Below, in pieces: positions 10,156-23,769 of a stretch of DNA of 64,000 nucleotides. Every line of letters begins with the position of its first letter. Position 1 is the stretch's first letter. This DNA comes from Methylococcales symbiont of Iophon sp. n. MRB-2018 (GTDB lineage: Bacteria; Pseudomonadota; Gammaproteobacteria; Methylococcales; Methylomonadaceae): NCBI GenBank assembly GCA_003666325.1, contig QPIL01000115.1:1-64000 (forward strand), given 5' to 3'. The notes beneath the pieces are model-generated. The model worked only from the letters and a program-made list of their open reading frames with translations, was not told where the DNA came from and did no database searches. The translations under genes and the position numbers were made by a program.

Positions 10156-10211
10156 GCTAAAAGTTAACTCCAAATAAAAATCAAAAAAATTTGCCTTTTA
10201 AGACAGTATCT

Positions 10212-10268
10212 GGATTCCTGCTTAGCACATGAAGAAATGACGGAGGGAGTGAAGCGGCTCTTATACTT
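10212..10268 (-). repeat. Fragment of element A (inverted) flanking element B
   Basis: ggattcctgcttagcacatgaagaaatgacggagggagtgaagcggctcttatac is the diverged reverse complement of the A core. Confidence 0.7.
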
Positions 10269-10385
10269 TGACTGACTACGAGTGTTGCACTTATGATGTA
10301 AATTCAAGATTTAATTTTTACAAGAAAGTTAAATTTATCTCAATAACATGAAAGAACAAGTCTTTTTTCTATCCTATTAAAAATA

Positions 10386-12047
10386 ATGGCTCAATACATA
10401 TATTCTATGAACCGAGTGGGCAAAATTGTCCCACCTAAAAAATATATCCTTAAAGATATATCCTTGTCTTTCTTTCCTGGCGCAAAAATTGGCGTACTGG
10501 GTTTAAATGGTTCGGGTAAATCAACTTTACTTAGAATTATGGCAGGATTGGATACCGAAATTGAAGGTGAAGCCATTCCTCAAAAAGGAATTAATATTGG
10601 TTATCTTCCCCAGCAGCCCGAATTAGACCCTAACAAAGATGTCCGTGGTAATGTAGAAGAAGGCGTTGCCGAAATTAAAGCCATTGTTGATCGCTTTAAT
10701 CAAGTTAACCAAGCCTTTGCAGATCCAGATGCTGATTTTGATGCTTTACTCGCCGAACAAGCAGAATTGCAAGAAAAAATTGAAGTAGCGGGAGCATGGG
10801 AGTTAGAAAGAACCTTGGAAATTGCAGCAGATGCCTTACGTCTCCCCCCTTGGGATGCAGATGTAACTAAACTATCTGGCGGAGAACAACGCCGTGTTGC
10901 ATTATGCCGTTTATTACTTTCTAAACCTGACATGTTGTTACTGGATGAACCTACTAACCATTTAGATGCTGAATCGGTAGCTTGGCTGGAGCGATTTCTT
11001 CATGGCTACTCAGGTACTGTGGTTGCTGTTACCCATGATAGATATTTTCTTGATAATGTAGCAGGCTGGATTCTTGAATTAGACAGAGGCATGGGTATTC
11101 CGTGGGAAGGCAATTATTCCAACTGGCTTGAACAAAAAGAATTACGCTTGGCACAAGAGTCCAAACAAGAAAGCTCACGTCAAAAAGCATTAAAACAAGA
11201 ATTAGAATGGGTAAGATCAGGCCCTAAAGGCCGTCATGCAAAAAGTAAAGCTCGCTTGGCACGATTTGACGAACTCTCCTCCAAAGAAGTACAAACACGC
11301 AGTGAAACCCAGGAAATATATATCCCCCCTGGCCCACGCTTGGGTGATGTTGTGATCGATATTGAAGCAATTAGCAAAAGTTTTGGCGATAAGTTATTAG
11401 TTAACGACCTCAGTTTTAAACTGCCACCAGGTGGAATTGTCGGTATTATTGGTGCCAATGGCGCGGGTAAAACCACACTGTTTCGTATGATGGCAGGTTT
11501 TGAACAGCCAGATTCTGGCACAGTGACTTTAGGTAAAACCGTTAAACTCGCCTATGCTGACCAAATGCGCGATGATTTGGATGCTAATAAAACGGTTTGG
11601 GAAGAGATTTCTGATGGATTAGACATGGTCACTGTCGGGAATTATCAAACGCCTTCTCGTGCTTATCTGGGACGTTTTAATTTTAAAGGTGCAGACCAAC
11701 AAAAACATGTTGGTCATTTATCAGGTGGTGAACGCAATCGCGTACATTTAGCCAAATTATTAAAAAGTGGCAGTAATCTTTTATTGCTTGATGAGCCAAC
11801 TAATGATCTGGATGTAGAAACATTACGCGCTTTGGAAGAGGCTATTCTGGCATTTCCTGGTTGCGCTGTTGTCATTTCGCATGACCGCTGGTTTTTAGAC
11901 AGAATTACTACGCATATACTGGCATTTGAGGGTAACAGCGAAGTGGTTTGGTTTGAAGGTAACTATGCGGATTATGAAGTAGATCGCCATAAACGCTTAG
12001 GGACTGATGCGGATAACCCACATCGTATAAAATACAAAAAAATCTAG
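10386..12047 (+). CDS. ettA: Energy-dependent translational throttle protein EttA (ABC-F ATPase)
   Basis: Two ABC domains, [51 protein letters not shown]. Confidence 0.95.
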   Translation: MAQYIYSMNRVGKIVPPKKYILKDISLSFFPGAKIGVLGLNGSGKSTLLRIMAGLDTEIEGEAIPQKGINIGYLPQQPELDPNKDVRGNVEEGVAEIKAIVDRFNQVNQAFADPDADFDALLAEQAELQEKIEVAGAWELERTLEIAADALRLPPWDADVTKLSGGEQRRVALCRLLLSKPDMLLLDEPTNHLDAESVAWLERFLHGYSGTVVAVTHDRYFLDNVAGWILELDRGMGIPWEGNYSNWLEQKELRLAQESKQESSRQKALKQELEWVRSGPKGRHAKSKARLARFDELSSKEVQTRSETQEIYIPPGPRLGDVVIDIEAISKSFGDKLLVNDLSFKLPPGGIVGIIGANGAGKTTLFRMMAGFEQPDSGTVTLGKTVKLAYADQMRDDLDANKTVWEEISDGLDMVTVGNYQTPSRAYLGRFNFKGADQQKHVGHLSGGERNRVHLAKLLKSGSNLLLLDEPTNDLDVETLRALEEAILAFPGCAVVISHDRWFLDRITTHILAFEGNSEVVWFEGNYADYEVDRHKRLGTDADNPHRIKYKKI

Positions 12048-12133
12048 TGCCAATACAGGGGTCTCAAATTGAACGATTAAATCATTATCACCATCAACTA
12101 AACTGGCTATGAGAAATATAAAACCGTTACTCT

Positions 12134-13306
12134 TTATCCTTTTTTACCATCAATCCTGACTGAACTCAAAATCGGCGTATAAATAAATACGAATAAAGCA
12201 AAGGCTGCTAGCCAGCAGTAGCTCGAAATCAATAAAAATGTATTAAAGCCCGTTGGTAAAATGGCGGGTAGTAATATCCGAGAAACAGCCGCTAAATTGA
12301 TTAAAACAAACGCTACAGCAATAGTGTTAGAGGCTTTAAGCCTTCTACCCGTGTGCCCTAAAGAGACTCTTGCCATCATTCCTAGAGTAATCACACCAAT
12401 ACCTCCTACGGTAAAAGCGTGTATAGCCAACGATGTCGAGACTAATGATACAGAAGCCAAAGCAACAAACACAAAGCCAAGCATAATCCATGCATAACCC
12501 ATATAAAGTACCCATAGCAGCGGTACATACCAAATTCTTTGCACATACCAACCAGCAACTCTAACAAAATTAGCAATAACAGCTACAATCGCACAAATGG
12601 TTAAAACAATACCGCTAACATCAAAAATCAGCAAGCTAAACACCAGCGTACTTAATCCTATTGCCAGCTTATCCATAAAAGGGTTACGTATAGCCATAAC
12701 ACCATGTAATCCTTTTTCAGTAAAAAATGGAAAGACCTTTCCTGCAATCACTAAAATCGTCATCACTATAATGGCTATAACAATATCTAAACCTAATCTT
12801 GTTGAGCCAACACTAAAGCCTAAAATTTCGGCATGAATAAAGAAATTACCCAAAGCTATCATTGCAAGTAGTGCTACAAAAAATAGATTTTTAATATTCC
12901 CAGACTGAATAATAGGTTTTGCTACAAAATACGCTAAAACAGGTAAAAATGAAAAATCAACCAATGCGATTAAAGGGTCGGGTAATAATTTTGCATAAAA
13001 AGGAAGTAATCGTCCATAAACCCACAGCAGACAAAGTCCAGCCAAGGGGACACCCTTTATCGTTTCAACAGATGTCCAGTTTTGCACGGCTGTTAATAAA
13101 AACCCAGCAATAACAGCGACTGAATATCCCAATAACATTTCATGAGCATGCCAGATTGTTCGGGGATAATAATTATCCATAAGCAGTGAACCATCAAAAA
13201 TGGATGCCCATAAAGCAATTAAAATCATTGCAAATAAGCCCGCCAGTGCAAAAAAAACTCTAAAACCCAAAGCAAACAGGGGGAAATCTATTATTTGTTT
13301 ATTCAT
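12134..13306 (-). CDS. NnrS family multi-TM protein
   Basis: FALGFRVFFALAGLFA, YYPRTIWHAHEMLLGYSVAVIAGFLLTAVQNWT. Confidence 0.9.
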   Translation of the reverse strand: MNKQIIDFPLFALGFRVFFALAGLFAMILIALWASIFDGSLLMDNYYPRTIWHAHEMLLGYSVAVIAGFLLTAVQNWTSVETIKGVPLAGLCLLWVYGRLLPFYAKLLPDPLIALVDFSFLPVLAYFVAKPIIQSGNIKNLFFVALLAMIALGNFFIHAEILGFSVGSTRLGLDIVIAIIVMTILVIAGKVFPFFTEKGLHGVMAIRNPFMDKLAIGLSTLVFSLLIFDVSGIVLTICAIVAVIANFVRVAGWYVQRIWYVPLLWVLYMGYAWIMLGFVFVALASVSLVSTSLAIHAFTVGGIGVITLGMMARVSLGHTGRRLKASNTIAVAFVLINLAAVSRILLPAILPTGFNTFLLISSYCWLAAFALFVFIYTPILSSVRIDGKKG

Positions 13307-13422
13307 GGTGTTTGCTCTAAGCAGTCTACCTCAGCATTTAAAAATCCCGCAATTACACCCAATTCTCTATTAAAAGATCCTTAAAGATATTTGAATAGAG
13401 ATCTCAGATCTACTACAACTGA

Positions 13423-14400
13423 TCACTGAAATATCGCTTCAAATGAAAAACCGCTCACTTCAATAATTTCTTTTAATCTTTTTAAAGCATCCATTTGAAT
13501 TTGTCTAACACGCTCCCTTGTTACACCCAACTCTTGTGCTACCTTTTCTAGGGTCGAATTTTCATAGCCACAAAGTCCGTAGCGACGACAAACGACTTCC
13601 CTTTGTTTATCTGTTAATTGGTAAACCCAGTGAATAATATTGTTTTTAATATTATCTTCCTGAAGTAGTTCGGTAGGTGAATGATTTTTTTCATCAGAAA
13701 TTGAATCAACTAATGGGCTTTCAAAATCCTTACCAGCAGGGACATCGACAGAGGTTACTCGCTCATTTAGCTTTAACATCTTTTGTACAGTCTTTACAGG
13801 CTTGTTTAAATAATCAGCAATCTCCTGCATATTGGGTTCATGGTCAAGCTTTTGGGTCAAATATCGTTGGGCTTTAACATGAATATTGATTTCTTTAATA
13901 ATATGAATCGGTAAACGAATAGTCCGTGTTTGATTCATAATGGCACGTTCGATGGTCTGTCTTATCCACCAGGTTGCATAGGTTGAAAAGCGAAAACCAC
14001 GTTCGGGGTCAAATTTTTCAACCGCTCTAATTAAGCCTAGATTACCTTCTTCAATTAAATCCAGTAAAGGAAGCCCTCTATTTAGGTATCTGCGAGATAT
14101 TTTAACCACTAATCGTAAATTACTTTCAATCATGATCTTTCGTGCTTCCTCATCACCTTTTAAAGCACGTTTGCCGTATATTTTCTCTTCATCTGCTGTT
14201 AGTAACTTGGATTTACCTAATGCATTAAGATAAACCCTTGTTGCGTCAATAGGCTGTGATTTTTTTGCGTATTCTATATCGATGCTAGTTATTTGAGGTT
14301 CTTCAATTAAAGTTGGGGCATTGCTAGGCATGTCGCTTCCAAAATCAACAGTATCGAGAGAGCCATCATGAGATGGCATATCTAATACTTGTTCAGTCAT
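13423..14400 (-). CDS. rpoS: RNA polymerase sigma factor RpoS
   Basis: [97 protein letters not shown]. Confidence 0.95.
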   Translation of the reverse strand: MTEQVLDMPSHDGSLDTVDFGSDMPSNAPTLIEEPQITSIDIEYAKKSQPIDATRVYLNALGKSKLLTADEEKIYGKRALKGDEEARKIMIESNLRLVVKISRRYLNRGLPLLDLIEEGNLGLIRAVEKFDPERGFRFSTYATWWIRQTIERAIMNQTRTIRLPIHIIKEINIHVKAQRYLTQKLDHEPNMQEIADYLNKPVKTVQKMLKLNERVTSVDVPAGKDFESPLVDSISDEKNHSPTELLQEDNIKNNIIHWVYQLTDKQREVVCRRYGLCGYENSTLEKVAQELGVTRERVRQIQMDALKRLKEIIEVSGFSFEAIFQ

Positions 14401-14436
14401 ATTCACTCTCCTAAACACAATAGCAAAATAAGTAAA

Positions 14437-15228
14437 TTATTTCGGTAAAAGATGCAACGGATTTACCGGTTTTCCATTTTTTCTAATTTCAAAATGTAAC
14501 GAGGCTTGCTGTCTTCCAATACGGCCAACTTCAGCAATGACTTGTCCTTTTTTTACAGTCTGACCTTCTTTTACTAATAAACGGCTATTATTTGCATAAG
14601 CACTAAGATATAAATAATTATGCTTAATAATTAATAAATTACCGTAACCTGTTAATCCTGAACCGCTGTAAACCACTTTCCCAGACGCTGCCGATTTTAC
14701 TTTTTGACCTATATTCCCGGCTATATCAATTCCTTTGTTTTCTGCTTGAGAAAACTGTTTTAAAATATCACCTTCCAGCGGCCATTGCCAGTAGAAGTTT
14801 AACACCTTTTTATTATTATTTGAAATTGTTACAGTTTTTTGTGCAATTTTATTTTTTACTTTAACTTTTTTAATTTTTTTATAGGGTCTAATGTGTTTTT
14901 TAAGACTTTGTTTTGGTTTAAATAGTTTGATTTTTTGACCAATTTTCAACAAATAAGGAGGAGGGATTTTATTCCACTTGGCGAGTTTTTTATAGCCACT
15001 ACCTGACCTAAAACCTATAGAATACAAGGTATCACCTTGCTCTACTGCATGATATTTTTCTTTTTTTAATGACTCTTTGTGAAAGTTTCGGACTGATGCA
15101 TAATTATTTGTTGTAGTAGTACAAGCACTCCCAAAAAAAATAAAAAAAAGACATACTAATAAAGTTAATAAAATACCTTTATCAATCCATCCTCTTTCTT
15201 TATCATCCTGCAAACGGCATTGTCTCAT
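14437..15228 (-). CDS. nlpD: NlpD-like LysM/M23-domain lipoprotein
   Basis: LysM HAVEQGDTLYSIGFRSG; C-terminal degenerate M23; adjacent to rpoS. Confidence 0.88.
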   Translation of the reverse strand: MRQCRLQDDKERGWIDKGILLTLLVCLFFIFFGSACTTTTNNYASVRNFHKESLKKEKYHAVEQGDTLYSIGFRSGSGYKKLAKWNKIPPPYLLKIGQKIKLFKPKQSLKKHIRPYKKIKKVKVKNKIAQKTVTISNNNKKVLNFYWQWPLEGDILKQFSQAENKGIDIAGNIGQKVKSAASGKVVYSGSGLTGYGNLLIIKHNYLYLSAYANNSRLLVKEGQTVKKGQVIAEVGRIGRQQASLHFEIRKNGKPVNPLHLLPK

Positions 15229-15728
15229 TTATTTTTTAATAATATTTCTTTAGCTTGATTGATTTGGACTGCCAGATAATCTGACCCTCCACGGTCTGGG
15301 TGTAATTTTTGAATTAGCTTTTTATGGCTTAAAATTATCTGTTGCCTAGAAGCTAGTGGGTCTAACCCTAGAACCTCATAGGCTTGCTTTACCGTCATTT
15401 TCCCCGCTTTATTAACTTGCTCTGTTGATGATTGCTTTTTATTCATGCTAAACACGCGCCACAAGTGATGTAACTGTGGTAGGTAACGGGCAAGCCGAGG
15501 CAACACCCTCAAAGCGAATGCGAATACCACACTAAATAAAGCAAAAAACCAATTTAACCGTCCCGTTATTGCTAAAAAAAGCAGACTCAAAATAAGCAGA
15601 AACAGAGCTGACTTTTTAACGATTAAAGAGATTACTTGAGGAGGTGTTTTTATAAATTTTCGTAATAGATAAAAAACCAGAATAATAATGGCTAAAACTA
15701 GATATATCCTGAACAAGAGTAGCTCCAT
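15225..15728 (-). CDS. DnaJ-domain membrane protein
   Basis: N-terminal TMs, C-terminal AYEVLGLDPLASRQQIILSHKKLIQKLHPDRGGSDYLA. Confidence 0.88.
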   Translation of the reverse strand: MELLLFRIYLVLAIIILVFYLLRKFIKTPPQVISLIVKKSALFLLILSLLFLAITGRLNWFFALFSVVFAFALRVLPRLARYLPQLHHLWRVFSMNKKQSSTEQVNKAGKMTVKQAYEVLGLDPLASRQQIILSHKKLIQKLHPDRGGSDYLAVQINQAKEILLKNK

Positions 15729-15776
15729 TTAAAAACACTTTATTTTGAGTGCTTTTTTACCAGGTCAATTCAATAC

Positions 15777-15933
15777 CAGACTTCAACATAACGAAGGAAC
15801 GGATAAAAAAGGCTAGAAGTTTTCCACCTTTCAGCCAAAATAACGTGCAATAGCACTATTACATTTATATTTTGACTAAAACCTGAAAAATTTTATCACT
15901 TTTTTTGTCCGTCCAAGTTATGCTGAGGCCTCA
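15777..15933. mobile_element. MITE-like inverted-repeat element, copy 1 (left end degraded)
   Basis: cataacgaaggaacggataaaaaaggctagaag...cactttttttgtccgtccaagttatgctgaggcctca; aligns to the copy at 30717-30876. Confidence 0.75.
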
Positions 15934-16022
15934 CATTATAAACAAACCGAGCGATTAAGTTATTATCTAGGATAATACATGTTTTATTTTAAACATCTCG
16001 ACTATTCTATATTTTTTGATAA

Positions 16023-16574
16023 ATGAAAAACGCCCAGATACCCATTTTAGGATTTGCTGCATACAGTGGAACAGGTAAGACCACCTTATTGACTCAATTG
16101 ATACCGTTGTTACAAAATTCAGATATTCGTGTTGGCTTAATAAAGCACAGTCATCACAATTTTGAAATTGATAAACCCGATAAAGATAGCTATCGCCTAA
16201 GAAAAGCGGGGGCATCTCCCGTCATGCTGGTCTCCAATCATAAACGCGCTATTATCACTGAATTTGAATCTATTATTGAACCTAAATTAGATATTCAGTT
16301 AAAATTTTTCGACCAATCAGAACTGGATTTAATATTGGTAGAAGGTTTTAAGGCAGAAAATTTTCCTAAAATTGAGCTTTACCGCCCGGCATTAAATAAT
16401 CCATTATTATTTCCCAATGACCCAAGCATTATTGCTATCGCAACAGATAAAAAAATCGCTCAGTTATCGGACTCTTTTGGTTCTAAATCAATGTATCCTG
16501 CTCTTCTTGACATCAATAATCCTGCCGAAATTTGCTCTTTTATTATGGGTGATTTTTTAAGGGCTACAAAATGA
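16023..16574 (+). CDS. mobB: Molybdopterin-guanine dinucleotide biosynthesis protein B
   Basis: ILGFAAYSGTGKTTLLTQLIPLL, GLIKHSHHNFEIDKPDKDSYRLRKAGA. Confidence 0.92.
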   Translation: MKNAQIPILGFAAYSGTGKTTLLTQLIPLLQNSDIRVGLIKHSHHNFEIDKPDKDSYRLRKAGASPVMLVSNHKRAIITEFESIIEPKLDIQLKFFDQSELDLILVEGFKAENFPKIELYRPALNNPLLFPNDPSIIAIATDKKIAQLSDSFGSKSMYPALLDINNPAEICSFIMGDFLRATK

Positions 16575-17833
16575 TTGATTCTTGTGGCATTGAGCCTTTT
16601 AATCAAAAAACCAGCACACTAATAACTATTGAACAAGCATTGGATAATATTAATGATGCAATAACTTCTATTAATGGTAGTGAGCGGGTCATACTAAAAA
16701 ATGCTTTGGGGCGAGTTTTATCTGATTCTGTCTATTCAGCAATAAATATCCCTCCAGATACAAACTCGGCAATGGATGGTTATGCCTTTTCCAGCACTGA
16801 TATTTTACCTAATAAAGCTTTTTCATTATCATTAATAGGCACCTCATGGGCAGGAACACCTTATGAAAAACCACTTAAATCAGGTCAATGTATAAGAATT
16901 TTTACGGGTGCTGTTGTTCCGATTGGTGCTGATAGTGTCATTATGCAGGAGCATATTCAAAGTAATGGATCAAGCATTATATTTCCTGAGTCTACATACG
17001 CTAATGAAAATATTCGCCACATTGGATCAGATATTAAGCAACAGCAGGTACTCTTGTCCGCTGATAAAAAACTGAATAGCAGTGATTTAGGTTTGTTGGC
17101 ATCTGCAGGTATTTATGATGTTTCTGTCACTAGAAAATTGAACATTGCCTTTTTGTCGACTGGCGATGAATTAACTGCCATTGGAGAAACATTAAAACCA
17201 GGACAAATTTATGACAGTAACCGTTACACATTAAACGCCTTACTGAATGATAACTGTATAAACATAACTGATTTAGGGGTATTGAAGGACGATAAAAAAA
17301 CTATAAAAGAGACTCTGCTTGCTGCCTCAAAAACAGATGATGTCATTATTTCTACAGGAGGTGCTTCTGTTGGAGAGGCTGATTACATAAAAGAACTATT
17401 AGATGAATACGGTCAGGTTAATTTTTGGAAAATTGCCATTAAACCAGGCAAGCCACTTGCTTTTGGTAAAATAAATCATTGTTATTTTTTTGCCCTACCT
17501 GGCAATCCAGTTTCAGTCATTACCACTTTTAATAAAATAGTATCGCCTGCCTTACGGCTTTTAACAGGCGAGAAAACTATCAAAAAAAATATTCAATTAA
17601 CGGCTATTTGTAGCAGCACATTAACAAAAGCAAAAGGTCGACAGGAATATCAGCGAGGAATATTGACTCAAAACGCATCAGGTGAGTTCTTTGTAGAGTC
17701 CGCAGGAAAACAAGGATCAAACATTATGAGCACAATGAGCCGCGCTAATTGTTATATTGTTTTAGCCATAGAATGTGAAAGTATTTCAGTAGGACAAACA
17801 GTCACTGTAGAACCCTTTGAGCTATCCATTTAA
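16571..17833 (+). CDS. moeA: Molybdopterin molybdenumtransferase
   Basis: PPDTNSAMDGYAF, IRIFTGAVVPIGADSVIMQE, STGDELTAIGE, FALPGNPVSVITTF. Confidence 0.93.
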   Translation: MIDSCGIEPFNQKTSTLITIEQALDNINDAITSINGSERVILKNALGRVLSDSVYSAINIPPDTNSAMDGYAFSSTDILPNKAFSLSLIGTSWAGTPYEKPLKSGQCIRIFTGAVVPIGADSVIMQEHIQSNGSSIIFPESTYANENIRHIGSDIKQQQVLLSADKKLNSSDLGLLASAGIYDVSVTRKLNIAFLSTGDELTAIGETLKPGQIYDSNRYTLNALLNDNCINITDLGVLKDDKKTIKETLLAASKTDDVIISTGGASVGEADYIKELLDEYGQVNFWKIAIKPGKPLAFGKINHCYFFALPGNPVSVITTFNKIVSPALRLLTGEKTIKKNIQLTAICSSTLTKAKGRQEYQRGILTQNASGEFFVESAGKQGSNIMSTMSRANCYIVLAIECESISVGQTVTVEPFELSI

Positions 17834-17958
17834 CGGGTTCTTGTTAAAAACAACAGGTTTTATTTTTTTGTTGCGAGTTGACTAAGGAACGTGCAGGTAA
17901 ACCTGAACCCGTGATTTGTCTTTGGGTGTGCATTCCTATGTACAGTAACAATCTCTAT

Positions 17959-20449
<2,491 letters not shown>

Positions 20450-20471
20450 ATTTTTGACTGTCCACTCGCAC

Positions 20472-20501
20472 AAAACGCCCCGTTAAAAACGGAGCGTTTT
20501 T
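20472..20501. terminator. Hairpin between hflC and hisZ (bidirectional intrinsic terminator-like)
   Basis: aaaacgccccgttaaaaacggagcgttttt. Confidence 0.6.
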
Positions 20502-20558
20502 GCTGTCTTTCAACTTTCTGTACAACACTTATCTGTGCATACAGCTTAACTTAGTCAC

Positions 20559-21416
20559 TTATTTCTGCCGTTTAAAATACTTAAAGAAATCAGAATCTGG
20601 CTCTACTACTAACATATCACCTTTATTTCTAAATGTTTCTTTGTAAGCATTCATACTCCGATAAAAAGTAAAAAACTCAATATCTTCTCCATACGCTTTA
20701 GCATAAGTATCAGCTGCTACTGCATCACCATTACCTTTTAATATTTCAGCATCACGAAACGCATTAGCAAGAATAATCTCACGTTGTTTATCAGCATCAG
20801 CACGAATACGTTCTGCTGCTTCCTTACCTTGAGATCTAAATTCTCTGGCTACTCTTTCCCGTTCCGCTTCCATTCTTCGATAAACTGAAGAGCTTACCTC
20901 GCTAGGTAAATCAATACGCTTAACTTGCACATCAATAATTTTCACACCTAATTTCTCAGCAATAGGTGAGGCTAAAGCGATCAATGACGTTCGAATTACA
21001 GTGCGGTCACTGGACACTAATTGTTTAATTGTTCGCTTACTAAATTCACTACGAAAAGCATCTTTAATAATCTGGTCTAAACGCACATTGGCTTGTCCAA
21101 CATCACCTGCTACAGCGGTATAGAAAGTCTTTACATCTGCAATTTTCCATTTAACAAATGAATCAACAATGACGTTCTTCTTTTCTGAAGTTAGGAAACG
21201 CTCAGGCTTTGAATCCAAAGTTAAAATCCGCGCATCAAATTTCTTTACATTATTGATAAACGGCATTTTAAAATGCAAACCCGGCTTAAAGTCAGATGCT
21301 ATCACTTCCCCTAATCGAAATTTAATAGCTCTTTCTGTTTCAGTCACAGTAAAAACCATAGATGAAATCAGGAAAAAAAGTATGCCTGCCCCGACTAATA
21401 TTTTATTTTGTCCCAT
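20559..21416 (-). CDS. hflC: HflC membrane protease modulator (SPFH)
   Basis: VFTVTETERAIKFRLGEV; paired with hflK. Confidence 0.94.
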   Translation of the reverse strand: MGQNKILVGAGILFFLISSMVFTVTETERAIKFRLGEVIASDFKPGLHFKMPFINNVKKFDARILTLDSKPERFLTSEKKNVIVDSFVKWKIADVKTFYTAVAGDVGQANVRLDQIIKDAFRSEFSKRTIKQLVSSDRTVIRTSLIALASPIAEKLGVKIIDVQVKRIDLPSEVSSSVYRRMEAERERVAREFRSQGKEAAERIRADADKQREIILANAFRDAEILKGNGDAVAADTYAKAYGEDIEFFTFYRSMNAYKETFRNKGDMLVVEPDSDFFKYFKRQK

Positions 21417-21417
21417 C

Positions 21418-22608
21418 TTAGCGTCCTCTCACATCACGGCCACGATTGGAGGTCCGTATTTTATTATCACTGTTTGTTGATCTTTTTACCCTTGTTGGAG
21501 ACGGGCTATTAGTTACATCTCCTGTTCTCATTGTTGATGTTTGATTACCTAACTTATCCAACGGCAAATAAAGTAAATTATTACCGCCTTTAACATCAAT
21601 CATGACTGTAGATGTTTTACTTAGCACTTGCTCCATAGACTCAAGATAAATCCTTTGTCTAGTTACTTTAGGTGCTTTTTTATACTCTTTTAACAATTGA
21701 GAAAACCGACTCACTTCACCTATTGCCCGTGCGATCACTCTTTCTTTATAGGCTTCTGCTTCCTGTACCCTTCTTGAGGCAGCACCGCGTGCAACAGGTA
21801 CCACTTCGTTTGAATAGGCTTCAGCCTCATTAATCAAGCGTTGTTCATCTTCCCGTGCTTTAATGGCATCTTCAAAGGCACCCTGAACTTGTTCTGGTGG
21901 TTGAGCATCTTGCAGGTTAACCGTAGTAATTAAAATCCCAGATTGATAAGAATCCATGACTTTTTGAATTTCTGTCTGAATACCAGCAACAATTTCACTA
22001 CGTCCTTCCGTTAACACAAAATCCATTGTGCTACGACCAATGACACCGCGCTCAACACCTTCTGTGACTTGTTTTAATGTCGCCGTAGGATTGAGTACGT
22101 TAAAGGCATAGTCTTTTGCATCTTTAACTTGATATTGCACTGCCAGACGAACATCAACTATGTTTTCATCTTTAGTCAACATTAAAGCTTCTCTAGGCAC
22201 CGAGCCTACACCTTGACGACCACCAGAACGGTAGCCCACTTCGACAACCTGTACATTTTGTACATCTACAATCTGTACTGCATCTATGGGTGTTGGGAAG
22301 CGCCAATTCAAACCTGGCTGCGTTGTTAATGTATAGGCTCCGAAACGTGTTTCAACCCCTCTCGTTCCTTCATTTACAATATAAAACCCACTCAATCCCC
22401 ATAAAACGAATGCGCCAATAATAAGAAACCCTAGGCCTTTTACTGCCGCACCTCCGGAATCTCCACCATCTGCACTTCTTCCACCAAAAATACCGCCTAA
22501 TTTTTCTTGGAGAGAACGAATTACTTCGTCTAAATCAGGGGGGGCATTCTCATCTTTACGACCACCCCAAGGGTCTTTTTTATCGCCACCAGGCTCATTC
22601 CAGGACAT
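21418..22608 (-). CDS. hflK: HflK membrane protease modulator (SPFH)
   Basis: MSWNEPGGDKKDPWGGR, GFYIVNEGTRGVETRFGAY. Confidence 0.94.
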   Translation of the reverse strand: MSWNEPGGDKKDPWGGRKDENAPPDLDEVIRSLQEKLGGIFGGRSADGGDSGGAAVKGLGFLIIGAFVLWGLSGFYIVNEGTRGVETRFGAYTLTTQPGLNWRFPTPIDAVQIVDVQNVQVVEVGYRSGGRQGVGSVPREALMLTKDENIVDVRLAVQYQVKDAKDYAFNVLNPTATLKQVTEGVERGVIGRSTMDFVLTEGRSEIVAGIQTEIQKVMDSYQSGILITTVNLQDAQPPEQVQGAFEDAIKAREDEQRLINEAEAYSNEVVPVARGAASRRVQEAEAYKERVIARAIGEVSRFSQLLKEYKKAPKVTRQRIYLESMEQVLSKTSTVMIDVKGGNNLLYLPLDKLGNQTSTMRTGDVTNSPSPTRVKRSTNSDNKIRTSNRGRDVRGR

Positions 22609-22772
22609 GTATTGCTCCATACAAATTTTAAATTTTAAATTTACAGTTTACGACTCTATACGATCAAAGCTTTTCATTTTGAAGCCCCATTCTAACGTAT
22701 ATTACTTAATCAAATGCATTAAAATAGAATATATAGGTAAAAAAATTAATTACCAATAAAAAATACTAATTT

Positions 22773-22829
22773 GAGACCTCAGCATAACTCTGGACGGATA
22801 AAAAAATGATAGAATTTTTTAGGTCTCAA
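22773..22829. mobile_element. Miniature (internally deleted) copy of the MITE-like element, ~57 bp
   Basis: tgagacctcagcataactctggacggataaaaaaatgatagaattttttaggtctca. Confidence 0.6.
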
Positions 22830-22844
22830 TTTATTGTCACTTTT

Positions 22845-23609
22845 TCACATTAAAGCTAAAAGTTGATCTAAAATTTTACCGTTCGTTGCTAATATTTGCT
22901 TAGGAAACACGCCCTTATTGCCTTTAAAGTCAGTCACCGTACCGTTTGCTTCCTTTGCAATCAGTGCGCCTGCTGCCACATCATACAAATTCAATTCCTG
23001 CTCCCAAAAAGCATCTACTTGTCCGTCGGCAACCAGACATAAATCCATAGCTGCAGAACCAAATCTTCGTTGCCCCGTAGTTTTTTCTGCAATTCGTGCA
23101 AATCGATTCAGGTTATTTTCTACCAAATAGGATCGCAAACAAGCAAAACCCGTTGCAATCATTGAATCAGCTAAACTGGTCTCAGTCGAGACTGATATAG
23201 CTTTGCCATTTTTAACAGCACCTTTACCTTTACTGGCAATATATAAATCATCTAAAGCAGGTGCATAGACTGACCCTGCCATAAGCTCTTGCTCAATCTC
23301 CAGTGCCACACTAATAGACCAAAAATACTGACCTTTAGAAAAGGAGTGGGTTCCATCAATAGGGTCAACAATCCATCGGTTGGTTTGATCATCCGACTGC
23401 CCACTTTCTTCTCCCCAAAAACCATATTGAGGATAGGCTTTAGCCAACGCTTCTTTTAAAAAAGCTTCTACAGCAATGTCCGCATTTGTTACCAAATCTC
23501 GAGAACTTTTTCTATTAATAGCAATATTATCTAAATCATTAAAGTATCGTAAGGCTATTGAACCCGCTTCACGCATTATATTTTCAAGCACTAGCAAAGA
23601 AATGGACAT
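22845..23609 (-). CDS. Inositol monophosphatase family protein
   Basis: DLVTNADIAVEAFLKEAL, FWGEESG, WIVDPIDGTHSF, LYDVAAGALIAKEANGTVTDF. Confidence 0.92.
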   Translation of the reverse strand: MSISLLVLENIMREAGSIALRYFNDLDNIAINRKSSRDLVTNADIAVEAFLKEALAKAYPQYGFWGEESGQSDDQTNRWIVDPIDGTHSFSKGQYFWSISVALEIEQELMAGSVYAPALDDLYIASKGKGAVKNGKAISVSTETSLADSMIATGFACLRSYLVENNLNRFARIAEKTTGQRRFGSAAMDLCLVADGQVDAFWEQELNLYDVAAGALIAKEANGTVTDFKGNKGVFPKQILATNGKILDQLLALM

Positions 23610-23769
23610 ATTTGAAACCTATTTATTAAATAAAAAAACACCAAATTATCGAAACCTACACGCACAATTAATTTTCAAAAAGGGGGGTTATATTCCGACA
23701 TCTCTATCATTCTAATAGGATTGGATAAGCCTATATTATCAATCTATTAACCATTATATAGGTCATTTA

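Noticed and set aside
9892-10173. Track ORFs inside element B (also 9939..10139, 44814..45080, 44870..45073, 44875..45069)
   Set aside because: Reading frames exist only because the 52-bp unit lacks stops in several frames (repeating DNLTAFPPSL / CSRQSYCISTILG); not genes.
10391-10576. Numerous antisense ORFs within conserved genes (e.g. 10391..10576, 12261..12497, 26327..26680, 27935..28594, 43336..43683)
   Set aside because: Fully overlap strong conserved CDS on the opposite strand.
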